From the NCBI RefSeq assembly GCF_035046505.1, contig NC_089830.1, positions 19,114,061-19,178,060 of the forward strand: 64,000 nucleotides of DNA, in the 5' to 3' direction. Source of the stretch: Tiliqua scincoides. Lineage: Eukaryota > Chordata > Lepidosauria > Squamata > Scincidae. The translations under genes were made by a program, and so were the position numbers. The notes below the pieces were generated by a model. That model was not told the origin of the DNA. It searched no databases and worked only from the letters and a program-made list of their open reading frames with translations. This document shows, one piece after another, positions 49,535 through 60,400 of the stretch (the stretch's first letter is position 1; each line of letters begins with the position of its first letter).

Positions 49535-52500
49535 TTATGAACTTCCCACACAAAGCTGATCTGGTTTTTTTGTTGGAAAAAAGTCTATGACCGATGTGGA
49601 AAATTTAGATCTTTCCAGGACGACGACTGGTCGCAAATAATGAAGCTGTTTTAAGGCATGGTCCCCGCAGTCTGTTAATGCCTTGTCCAATATGGCCCTC
49701 AGGTCTTCCAGAGATGGGAGAGAGGGAGAGTCTGTGGGCAAGAGAGACTGCATCCCTCTCAGTTGCCCGTGAGCTTTGGAGTCACTGTTCTTCTTGAGCG
49801 TGGCTGCTGCAGGGACGTTTCTGTAAGTGGCACCGCCCTGTGCAATGTCCTTTTCCGAGTCTTTGTCCTCTTCTAGCAGCTCATCCGTTTCACATTGTTC
49901 AGGCGGCCCCCAATCATCCTCAGAATCAGAATCACCTCGGGCCTCACTTTCCTGGATAAACTTCAGAAACGAAGACTCAAATCCCATCGGTTTGAAGGAC
50001 TTCAGATCAAAGGGCTTGGGAGCTGACTGCTTCTGCTTCTGTATTTTGTCTCTTGCAGCAGGAAGGGGGGGCTGTTTCACATCCTGATGCGGTGAGGTGT
50101 GCTGCAAGCCGCTGGCCTCTCTCTCTCTGGACAGCCGTACGCTGGTGCCGTTCTCTCTTCCCTCACCAGCAGGCACATCTTCCGCCTTCTTCAGGGGCGA
50201 CTCCGTTCGACTGCAGTCTTCAAAACATCTGTTTGTTTTGGGGTTGTAGATATGTTTTAAAGTATCTGTATACAAAACAACACTTGCTTCCCGGAGCTTC
50301 TCACCATCAGGAAACCTGGGCTTTTTACTGCTCTTGTCACCGCTGTTCAGAACAAGACGCTCCTCACTCATGCGCTGACAGCGTAGGTGTGCTGCGGCCT
50401 CCTCTTTAACGTCGCCGTTGGCTTCCTTACTGGAGTTTTGACTTGCTTCCGAAGACGGGTCATTTATCACAGTACCACATTCAACAAAAAACACAAGCTT
50501 CTCGTAATGGTCTTCTATATAAACACTGGCCATCTGATGGGTCCGCTTATAATGTCTCACAATACTGCTCTCTAGCTTTACAACCGAGGGACACCCCTGA
50601 ATCATGCACGGGTATTGGGGCTGATTGCAATTGTCTTTACACATACGCAAGGCCTCCTCCCTCGTCCTAAAGTTATACAATTGCTTTCCTTTATTTTTAC
50701 TGTTTTTGCCAGCTTTGTCGTGGATTGCTCTCCTCCTCGCACTGTCTCCATGTTTGAGACACCGCTCCCGCTCCACTTTGAAGTGGTTCCTTTTATCTTT
50801 GGCCTCTCTGGAATCCCCGCCGTAACCGCCGTGTCGGAAAAACACGTGCTGAGAATAGAGGCTGGAAGTTGTGAACACTCGGTTGCAGCCGTTGAAATCG
50901 CAATGGATCTCAATCTCTTTGCTGAGCTCTTCCTTGGCATGTTCTTCCATCAGGTGGTGCTTTAACTTGTGGAAGGAGTAAAACACAGCGGGGCACCGCG
51001 GGTGTTGACAAGGAAACCTGACAGATTCCGTTTCGGAAAGCACTTTTGCATCCTCCATGTGGCTGAGATTGTGAAAGTCACTGCAATGCTTAGCAAGAGA
51101 TTTCGAGCACAAGAAGCGCTTGCTACATGCCTTCTGCTTGCAGACAAATATCTTTTTACATTTGGCAAGTTCCCTCTTTGTTCTCGCTTTGTCTTTCTCA
51201 AGACAGAGCTGCTCTTTGTTATACTGATGCACAGTCCTGTAGTGACGAATTAAACCCTTCTGATTAGTAAATGCCGAATTGCAGTTTTTATGTATACAAT
51301 GGAACGGCTTGTGGTATTTATGCAAAATGTAACACAAGTTCCCTTTGGCAACTGTTCTTTTACTTCCCCTCCCTTCTTTCGTTTCTAGCCCTTTTCGGTG
51401 ACTTTCTAGAGCAGATAACTTGCTCTCCTTTCCACTCATGCAGCTTTCTGCTTCTTCGCTAGATTCCAAATCCGTTTCGGAACTAAGCTCTTCCTTCTTG
51501 GGACGACACTTCTGTTTACCATCAAGCTTAGGCTGGTCATCAAGTTCTTCCTCTCCGTTGCTATAGAAAGCAGACATTGAAGACACAGTGTCATTCAGCA
51601 TATCCTCAGCACAATCATCCAGATCCCCAAAACTTTCCTCACCGAACAGTTTCTGAGTGGTCGTCACACTGCCAAGTTTATGCTTGTTTCTGTAATGGAC
51701 TCTAAGGTGTGTTTTCCTAGTAAATGATCTTTGGCAAATATGGCATTTAAAGGGAGAATACCTGTGTCGGAACATATTCAGCTGAAGCACCTTCTCCTTT
51801 GAATAGTTGTGCTTTCTAACATAATGTGTCAATAGAGCTTCCCTGGTCACAAATTCACATGTGCAACCTTGCCGCTCGCAGAAAAATGGCTTGGCCGCAA
51901 GCTGGGTAAGGTACTGTTTTGGTAGTTTGCCTCGCTGCTCTTCGGTGAAATGGTCTGAGGTAGAATCATCTTCAGAGTTGGGGCACTTTGATGAATAGGA
52001 CTGCAAGAACCTGGAAGAATGCCCAGAATGCGTTAAGCTTAAATGCTTCAGGCCCAAGAGAAGTTCCAACATGGCGTCTTCTGCACTTGAGACTTTAGAA
52101 GGTTCAAAAAAAGACATTTCCGGGGAAGACGGACAGAGCTCGTCTTTGAAACAGCTTTTGCCTTTAGAGCTTGCGTTGTAATCTACACTGCCCACAGAGC
52201 TGGCGTTTGTATCTGAAAACTGCCTCAGTTCCGAACTCATCTCTCCAGTGTGTCTATCAGGTGACGTTTCATTGACCTGACCAGTATCTTTCACCTTCAC
52301 ACCCAGCTTCCTTCGAGGTTTGAAATGGTACGGATGAGCCCTTCGGAGGTGTTTCTGCATGCCCTTGGAGTTCTTGTAAGTCGAACCGCAGCCTTCAAAA
52401 CCACAGGTAAATCTTTTCCCGTCAAAGTAGACAGCCACATTTGAATATCGCTCTTTTAGATTTGACGGAAGGAAGACTTTCTCATGGGGTAACAAAATAC

Positions 52501-54217
52501 CAGGAATTGGCTGGCCATGGTCTACTGTTTCAGTCAATAACGACACCTGATTTTCATTAGCTGGCGGTGTGACGTTGCTTCCAAAACTGCCATTACTTTT
52601 GTCCTCCACTTCCCCATCAGTGAGAGGCTCTTCTTTAACTTGCAGGTGTCCCTCTGAATTTGCAGACCCTGACGGCAAACTGAAACTCTCACAGAGATGG
52701 GAATGATCTGTTTGCTCCAGTCCATCTGTATCTGAAAGGCAGGCAAGGCTGTCACTTGAAACAGGCTCCTCCTGCTTAATTGGCGCTTCCTTCATTTCAC
52801 CGTTTGAAATATGCACAGAGAGGTGATTTGTGAACTCGGTTTTTGAATAGTAGAACTTTTTACAACCATGGAAACTGCATGTATACGACGCATCCCGAAA
52901 ATGCTGGGCTTCGTGGTGGTAGAGCTGCCCCAAGTCGCTGAAAACAATGTTGCAGCCGTTCAGCTCGCATTTATAGCGCAGGTCGTCGTGCTGCTGCTTG
53001 TGATGGAGCAGTTCGTTGACTGAGCTGAACCGGGCATAGCAACCCACAGACACGCACATGTAGGGCTGAGGACCACTGTGCACTTGCTCGTGCTCCTGCA
53101 GATGAAACGCCGACATGAAGTGCCGCCGGCAAAACGAACACTTCTCTCGCTTGTTCTTCATGTCCAAGTAGTGCATGGCGTTTTCATCGTTGTTTTGGTG
53201 CTCTGCTTTTAGGTGAACACTCAAGTACTTAAACTGCTTAAACACTCGGGTGCAATCAGTGCCTGGGCACGGGTACAGGTCTCTGTCTTGCAGGTGACAG
53301 TTCTCTAACTTGCTAAATGTGACATAGTCGTGTGGGTCACTTCTGGGTTTTTCGCACGGCATTATTTTTAGCGGGGGCTCTCTTGCAAGGGCTACAGAAG
53401 CTATCCGGGACAGGCTGTTCTTTGCGAGCCTCTCTTTCTTCAACAGTATCTTCTTTTTAGCACGGTGCTTTCGACTTGGTGGCATTTTCACGTGTTCCAT
53501 GACGTGCGTCACAAAGACGTCTTTCCTCTTGAACTTCTTTATACATACTGGGCACGTGAAAATGCCATCTTCCATGTGCATCTTAGAATGGTGGAGGATC
53601 CTAGCCTCTATGCACTCCCTTTTGCAGATGACACAGTAAAACTTGTACTGAAGCCATCGCTGGTACCTCTCAGAGGAACCGATGGGTTTCTTGACTCTGA
53701 CTCTCTCTTTCGACTGGTTCAAGCTATCGGGGCCTTCAAAACTATTTTCATCCCTGCTTTCTTCACAGTCACTCAGAAGACTGTCCAACAGTTCTGTCTC
53801 ATTGAATGACATCTCATTGCAACTCAGATCATCCTCTGACTCAGAAACTTCTTTTCCTAACAAACGGAGGCAGTGCCGCTTCAAAGTCTTCCAGTCCCAG
53901 AATTCTGGATCAAATGGCCAATAAGCCTTCAGAGCCAACAGGAGCTCACAACGGAGTGAGTTTGGAACAGGTGCATTTTCTTCATCAAATTTCTGATCCG
54001 GCTGCAGGTACAGCTCTTCAAGCAGATTATATCCCTCCTCATTGGACTCCAGCAGAAACTCTGTGAGCTGGCATGCTCTTCTAACTTCAAGGTCTTCTGG
54101 CAGAAGACATGCAATCGTTTTGCAGACAGAAGTCTTCATGTCGTCATTTTCATTTGATCTGAGCTGCAGGGCTCTCACACATAACAAAATAGACACAGCA
54201 AGGCCTGCTTCTTCTGC
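49535..54217 (-). CDS. RLF: RLF exon 8 (4.68-kb terminal zinc-finger exon)
   Basis: 1560 codons plus TAA in one uninterrupted frame, acceptor TTCCCATTAG. It begins AEEAGLAVSILLCVRALQLR, against human AQDAGLGVSILLCVRALQLR. C2H2 fingers in order include FYCVICKRECIEARILHHSK, FTCPVCIKKFKRKDVFVTHV, YPCPGTDCTRVFKQFKYLSV, YKCELNGCNIVFSDLGQLYH, FTCGFEGCGSTYKNSKGMQK, FKCHICQRSFTRKTHLRVHY, FHCIHKNCNSAFTNQKGLIR, IHCDFNGCNRVFTTSSLYSQ and YPCMIQGCPSVVKLESSIVR. Many use the Cys-x4-Cys spacing typical of this family. Linkers are acidic and Ser-rich. Short plus-strand frames within it are shadows. Confidence 0.97.
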   Translation of the reverse strand, partial: AEEAGLAVSILLCVRALQLRSNENDDMKTSVCKTIACLLPEDLEVRRACQLTEFLLESNEEGYNLLEELYLQPDQKFDEENAPVPNSLRCELLLALKAYWPFDPEFWDWKTLKRHCLRLLGKEVSESEDDLSCNEMSFNETELLDSLLSDCEESRDENSFEGPDSLNQSKERVRVKKPIGSSERYQRWLQYKFYCVICKRECIEARILHHSKMHMEDGIFTCPVCIKKFKRKDVFVTHVMEHVKMPPSRKHRAKKKILLKKERLAKNSLSRIASVALAREPPLKIMPCEKPRSDPHDYVTFSKLENCHLQDRDLYPCPGTDCTRVFKQFKYLSVHLKAEHQNNDENAMHYLDMKNKREKCSFCRRHFMSAFHLQEHEQVHSGPQPYMCVSVGCYARFSSVNELLHHKQQHDDLRYKCELNGCNIVFSDLGQLYHHEAQHFRDASYTCSFHGCKKFYYSKTEFTNHLSVHISNGEMKEAPIKQEEPVSSDSLACLSDTDGLEQTDHSHLCESFSLPSGSANSEGHLQVKEEPLTDGEVEDKSNGSFGSNVTPPANENQVSLLTETVDHGQPIPGILLPHEKVFLPSNLKERYSNVAVYFDGKRFTCGFEGCGSTYKNSKGMQKHLRRAHPYHFKPRRKLGVKVKDTGQVNETSPDRHTGEMSSELRQFSDTNASSVGSVDYNASSKGKSCFKDELCPSSPEMSFFEPSKVSSAEDAMLELLLGLKHLSLTHSGHSSRFLQSYSSKCPNSEDDSTSDHFTEEQRGKLPKQYLTQLAAKPFFCERQGCTCEFVTREALLTHYVRKHNYSKEKVLQLNMFRHRYSPFKCHICQRSFTRKTHLRVHYRNKHKLGSVTTTQKLFGEESFGDLDDCAEDMLNDTVSSMSAFYSNGEEELDDQPKLDGKQKCRPKKEELSSETDLESSEEAESCMSGKESKLSALESHRKGLETKEGRGSKRTVAKGNLCYILHKYHKPFHCIHKNCNSAFTNQKGLIRHYRTVHQYNKEQLCLEKDKARTKRELAKCKKIFVCKQKACSKRFLCSKSLAKHCSDFHNLSHMEDAKVLSETESVRFPCQHPRCPAVFYSFHKLKHHLMEEHAKEELSKEIEIHCDFNGCNRVFTTSSLYSQHVFFRHGGYGGDSREAKDKRNHFKVERERCLKHGDSARRRAIHDKAGKNSKNKGKQLYNFRTREEALRMCKDNCNQPQYPCMIQGCPSVVKLESSIVRHYKRTHQMASVYIEDHYEKLVFFVECGTVINDPSSEASQNSSKEANGDVKEEAAAHLRCQRMSEERLVLNSGDKSSKKPRFPDGEKLREASVVLYTDTLKHIYNPKTNRCFEDCSRTESPLKKAEDVPAGEGRENGTSVRLSREREASGLQHTSPHQDVKQPPLPAARDKIQKQKQSAPKPFDLKSFKPMGFESSFLKFIQESEARGDSDSEDDWGPPEQCETDELLEEDKDSEKDIAQGGATYRNVPAAATLKKNSDSKAHGQLRGMQSLLPTDSPSLPSLEDLRAILDKALTDCGDHALKQLHYLRPVVVLERSKFSTSVIDFFPTKKPDQLCVGSS

Positions 54218-54372
54218 CTAATGGGAAGACAGAAGCATAAATTAGCAATTTTTTTCCTAGACACTTTCTTAAAGACAATACAAAATTAAGACAAGAAAAT
54301 ATGACATCTACCTTGATATTTTGTCCAGTAAGGACAAGTCAAGTCCTGGATATTTAAATTCAAAATAGATTT

Positions 54373-54415
<43 letters not shown>

Positions 54416-57400
54416 CACAGACACATTTAGGGCACAATCCTAACCAAGTCTATTGAGTAGACCTGGTTAGGATTGTGCCCTAAAAATCCTATTTTGTTCA
54501 ATGGGGCTGACTCTCAGGAAAGTGTGGTTACGACTGCAGCCTTAGTTATTTTCTTTAGACTGATATTTTTTTCTCAAATGCAGGCCCCAATTTACCTGTT
54601 CTTTAAAAGGGGACCTTTTTTTAAGCATTCCCCACTTGTGACAGTTGCTAGGCTATACATTTCACCATAAGCCACCAAGAGTCTTGAAACACTTTATAGA
54701 CTAAAGCCCATTTCTTTCAGTATAAGCCTTCATGGACTGATGCTTCTGATGTAATTGGCTGCAGTACACAAAAGCTTACGCTGAAATAAACAGGTTAATC
54801 TTCAAGTTGCTTCAAGACGCTTGGTGATTTTTGCTGCAACATATTAAACGTAGCTACCCCCTCTGGAATACATTTCACCATAGATGAAAAAGAAGCAAAT
54901 TTTAAGCATTAAGATGCAGTAGGCCACCAATGGAGCACATACTTCGGCTTGTATGACTCTTATCAGGAAGAAGAGGTGCTGCAACGTTCTGGCAATGATG
55001 CCAAACTGCCGACATCTCTCCAGAAATGAATCTAAAGAAGAGTCAATTCTTCTTTGTAACTTGCTCCAAAATAAAGTCAGTTCCCTACAGAGAAAAGACA
55101 AGACAAACCAGTAATTAGGCGGAAGATGCAAGGACAATTCATTTTACTTATAATTTACAGAAAACATTCAACTTTTACAGCAAAATAGCACAAAGCAATA
55201 ATAAAAATAAAAAAGGAAAAGCAGATAAAGAGCAACATTAACATCTAGAAGCAGAGTAAAGGATATGGAAACGTAAGATCTTCTCTAGGGGCCCAATCCT
55301 ATCCAACTTTCAAGCTCCAATTCAGCAGTGCCAATGGGGCATATGCTGCATCCTACCGGGGGGGGGGGGGGCAGAAGCAGTCAAGGAGGCCTCCTTGAAG
55401 TACTGGAATGTTTATTCCCTTACCTTGGGGCTCCATTGAGGCTGCATCAGTGCTGGAAAGCTGAATAGGATTGGGCCTTTGGTCTCCTTGGGCTACAGGC
55501 CCATCATCGCATTCTTTAAGAAGCACCAGGTACAGCAGAGGTTCTCAGACTGAGGTGCTGTGAGACCCCAGCCTGAGAAGCCCTGCCTTTGCCCCTTTAA
55601 GGGGCGGGGCAATGGCAGTGATGCAATCAGAACCATCACACTGCTGGTGGGAACCCAGGGATTTGGTTTTCACTTACCCCATCTGCTGCTGTGTCCAGAG
55701 CTGGGTTGCAATTTTATTTCTTCAACATTTGGAGGCTGGGGGAGCCCTGTAGAGAGTTCTACAGGGCTCCCTGCACCACCACCACCCCAGCAGCAGCAGA
55801 TGGGTTAAGTAAAAACCAAGCTCCAGGGTCCCCCCCCCCCCGCAGCATAATTGTTCTGATTATGTCCCCACCACGACCACAAACACTTAGAGCAGCTCAA
55901 ACTCTACACAAGAGTTTGAGAACCACTGAGGTACAGCAATGGCATTATAGAAACAACCACCATTTGTATCTTGAGAACTTCTACATGGTTAATTTTACTG
56001 AGTTCATACAATGAGGGGTAGATTTTGCTATCAAATGTACCCTAGCAATTCACAAGAATTGGAAATAATGCAGTAAGATTTAATAAATCACAAAACTTGC
56101 AGATTTAAAAGCTAACCTTTCTTTACAGGAAAGGCATTTCATCATGGATGCATTAAAACCAGGTCTTTTTTTCACTGCAAGTCACCCCAAGGACACACTT
56201 GGGCCAGAATAGCATAAACATCTATGTGGATAAGCAAGACACACCTAGACATGCCACTTACCAAGAGCAGTACACACTTGCAGTTTGAAGCTGCTGAGTA
56301 AGGTACGTTGTACAAAGAATAAAGGCAGTGCTGTCTTGACCCTCTGCTTCCAGGTTGCATATCATATCCAGGACCTCTCTGCAGTCCACCTTTGCAATCT
56401 TTCAAAAGGAGAATGATACTGTAAGTTGTTTCATTCAAGATTGTGCCTCTGATTACAGAAGCAAAACCAAGAAGATGCCCCTGGGCTGAGGCAATATTGC
56501 ATGGATCTTCAATAATTCAGTTACATCTAGTGTGTGCATACAAAACAAATGTAGTATTGTGGTTCAATGCCAGTACAACATACAAACTTCATCTATGAAT
56601 GAATGAAGGCCTATTTGGGTTGCTAACTACTCAAACAAAAAGGACTGGGCCACTGGTGCCCCAGGCCTCCTCACAGAATTACAATTCTTGGGATTAACCA
56701 TTCCTCCCATCAATCCAGCAGCAGCATTAGATAGGACAAAGGCAGATGTTTAGTCACACCTCCAAACTGAACATCTTTTCATCACCATTTCTGCTGAGAA
56801 TGATGGATTCAAAGCTGTTCCTCCACCCGCATCCAATAAAGAAAACAGCCCTTAACTGTGGCTGGGCACCCGTGGAAGGATGAGAGTTAAGGCCCCATCC
56901 CACCAAACTTAATGCCATATGAATCTGTTTGCATTTTATCCTGTGCCAAAAATAGTTTTATTTTTGGCTATCTTGACAGAGATAAGCTGCCCACCTACCT
57001 CCTTGATAGACTCTTCATTGGGAGGCATGGAGCACAAGCACGTGATGTAGGCTTGGAGAAAAGGCAATGTGTTGGAAATGTCTGCGGAGTCTTTGCACAG
57101 TTTGGACAAGGAAGCAGCTTGAGGAATGCGGTTGGTCTTCATCAAGTGTTTTATTCGCATCTGTAGGAAGGCCGGTCCTTCTCGTCTAATCAGTGTATTG
57201 ACTAGAGAAGAAGGCGACAAGATGTTAGGAGACACTAGACTTTGGCCAGAACTTGGTTCAAGTTGTCAGGTGTGCCAAGCCAGAGTGAAAGGTTCCCATT
57301 CGTTTACATCATCCTTTGATGGGGAGAGGTTTGGTTTAATGGGAGAGCACCTGACCTGCATGCCAAAGGTCCTGGGTTGAGCCTTGAAGAGACACTGCCA

Positions 57401-60400
57401 GCCACAGTGGCCAATACTCTACTTCAGGGGTACTCAATAGGTGGATCATGATCTACCGGTAGATCGCGAGGCAAAATGAGTAGATCGTGGAGTGCCGACC
57501 CCCCCCTTCAGGTGCCTCTGGGAGGAAACGCCGGGAGTAAGGCCCATTGTACTCAATGGGGCTTACTCCCAGGTAAGTGTGGCTAGGATTGCAGCCTCAC
57601 AGCCTAATCCTAGGCATGTCTACTCAGGAGTAAGTCCTGTTATACTCAGTGGGGCTCAAGGTACACCAACATACATTGTACACATAAATGTTATATGTTA
57701 TGATGGTGCGAACATTGTAAAAAAAACTCTGGTAGATCTCCGGGCCTTGCTGGGTTTCAAAGTAGCTCTCGAGCCAAAAAAGTGTGAGCACCCCTGCTCT
57801 ACTTGTACGTAGGTAGGATCAGTAGACTATCTACTGGATGGACCAATGATCTGACTTAGTAGGAGGCAGTTTCCTATGCTGACATCACCAATAATCCTGT
57901 GATCATTGAGTTCAATTCAGGCTGCAATCCTAACCACACTTTCCTGAGAGTAAGCCCCACTGAATAAAATAGGACTTACTTCTGAGTAGACCTGGTTAGG
58001 ATTGTGCCCATAAACTAATTTTTTCCTTCTTTTATTTTTTTTAATCAAGAAGCTTGCTTACTTAAGAACTTTCAAGATACAAATATGCCTGGCCATATGT
58101 CAATAGATGGCTTTAACACCCATTTCCAAACATTCTGCATCTTATTCCATCCAGACCCAGCAAGGTAAATTAGACCACTTAGTACTGTACTAAATACTTT
58201 TTCTTGTTCATATTTCACAACACGTTCACTAAGGATAGTAGCAATGTTGGACTGAAGGATAACAATTTACAAACTTCTAGAATCTAATCTGCCTAAATTA
58301 GGGGAGCTTCTGTACATTCAGAGAGAGCAGCACAATGCATGGGATAGCACAAAACAAGACTGCAGTGAACTGAAAGGAAATGTCCCCCCCAACAGAACTC
58401 CCCAACTGCAGAACGCCCATCAGAGAGTTCTCAACTCTTCCCACTCTTACTCCTAGAAAAGTACCATGTAAAACAGCAGTAAGACTGAACTTCTACAAGC
58501 AGCAGACTTTTATAGAGAGACAGTGATCTGTAAGTCATCTAAGAGAGTCAGTAAGGAAGTGTGGATTAAACACCATGGAATGACCCAACAACACAAAATG
58601 TATTTCAGAATAACACAACTGAGGTCTAAATTCCATTTGCATAAATAAGCTCACAGCAGGCAACAGTCCTGGAGTAATAAAGAATCATTCAACACTGTGA
58701 TGTGATGTTGCTTAACAATATCTGAGATACTACTCTTCTATTCTGCTTTACATACAAGTATTAGACTAATAAGCCCAGAACTGGCATACTAATTAAGTAT
58801 CCCCCGCCTTCTCTTTACAATTTCACTTGGGTAAATTAAGGCTTTACAGCTATAAACACAATCTATTTACAGTATCCCACTCAACAGACCAACTTCCCTA
58901 GAAATAGATGCAGAATGAAAATAAATATATTCACTTTGGGTGAAGAACTTTTAGCCTACCAAATAGGCACCTCTGCAATAAATCATGCTCCCCAGAACCC
59001 CTTTATTTATATACAACTGAAGTGCAGGAGCAGCCTTTGTTTTACCTACTGCACATTTCATTACAATAGAGGGAACTTTAAAGCAAACATAAATGGGTGA
59101 AACAGGAGATGTAAACAGCCACAGCTGAAACTCGGCTTTAAGATGTGTGAAGATTCCAAGCCAGACACTCTGTGCCAATTTAAGAACAATTATCACTAGT
59201 TTAATTTTTCAAATTGCAAGAGGCTCCAGTATGAAAAGAGAGGTGCTGCCCAGGCCAGAACAGCTAAAGGTTAGTAATTCCAAATTGAAGTGCAGCCTTA
59301 GCCTCTTACCTTCTTCTGCTTCTACCGATTGCTGGGAGAGAATCTTCACAAGAACCGGATTCTTCCATACACCCTCCTTGGTGATGTCAGTCAGTACTTC
59401 GAGGCTGTTATCTCCAAATTTAAGTAATGCAGTATGGGAATCCTATACAGGATGAATGAGAAAACACACACTTTAACCATTGCCCAATCCATCAAATGCT
59501 TACAGGCATCTATCAGTGATTTTCAACCTTTCTCATCTCCTGGCACACAATCAAGGTGCTAAAATTGTCAGCGCACACCATAAGTTTTGGGCAACTGACA
59601 AGGCACACCATGCTGCTGGTGGGAGGTTCACACTCCAACGGCCCTACTAATAAATGAACCTCTCCCAAATTCCTGCAGCACACCTGCAGACCATTCGCGA
59701 CACACCAATGTGCCACGGCACAGTGGTTGAAAAATGGCTAATTTAGGTACTCCACTGCCACACTGAGGTGAGACAAAAAATACAGGTGGGTGTTAATAGA
59801 TGATACTGTCACACCCCCAAAGCCCCTAAAACCTCACCCAGATATTTTAAGACAATTCCCACTGGACAGAACAGTGGTATCCTAGCATCATCTTTCAATA
59901 AAAGGGGAATGAAACCTCTGCTATGTTGTGTTCTCCCAACCTCCCCAACCCACAGAGATGGTCAAGGACGATACTATAACTGGTAAAGCTGAAAGCTACT
60001 GAGAAGTCCAGAAAACATCAACAGCATTTCATACACCCTCACCTACTCTCCTTATTTTTTGGTACAGAACAAGTTATATGTCTAGTTGCTAGCCCTCAAA
60101 TTCTGCAGGACATCCCTAGAAACTTTGGGGGAGTGGCAGAGCTGGCTTTTCAGACTTGTCAGCCTTCAGCTCTTCAATATTATTTCTTTTTAAATGTTGG
60201 TACTTTGGCTGCTTTTCTCTTTTATCTATTGTATCAGTGAACAAGCGGGTGAGGATTACATTTTTCTCCTTTAAGTCCACTGAGATGCTTTGGTTATTCT
60301 TCAGGACCAGGAGTCTCCAAAGCCTGGCCTGGGGGCCAGACATGGCCCGCGACAAGCCTTCATCCGGCCTGTGGCAAGCCTCTGGTCCCGCTAGCTCTGG

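Noticed and set aside
53465-53809. 114-codon plus-strand frame inside RLF
   Set aside because: Shadow of the RLF terminal exon.
57321-57424. tRNA gene
   Set aside because: Only A- and B-box-like words with no cloverleaf; it continues into a SINE tail.
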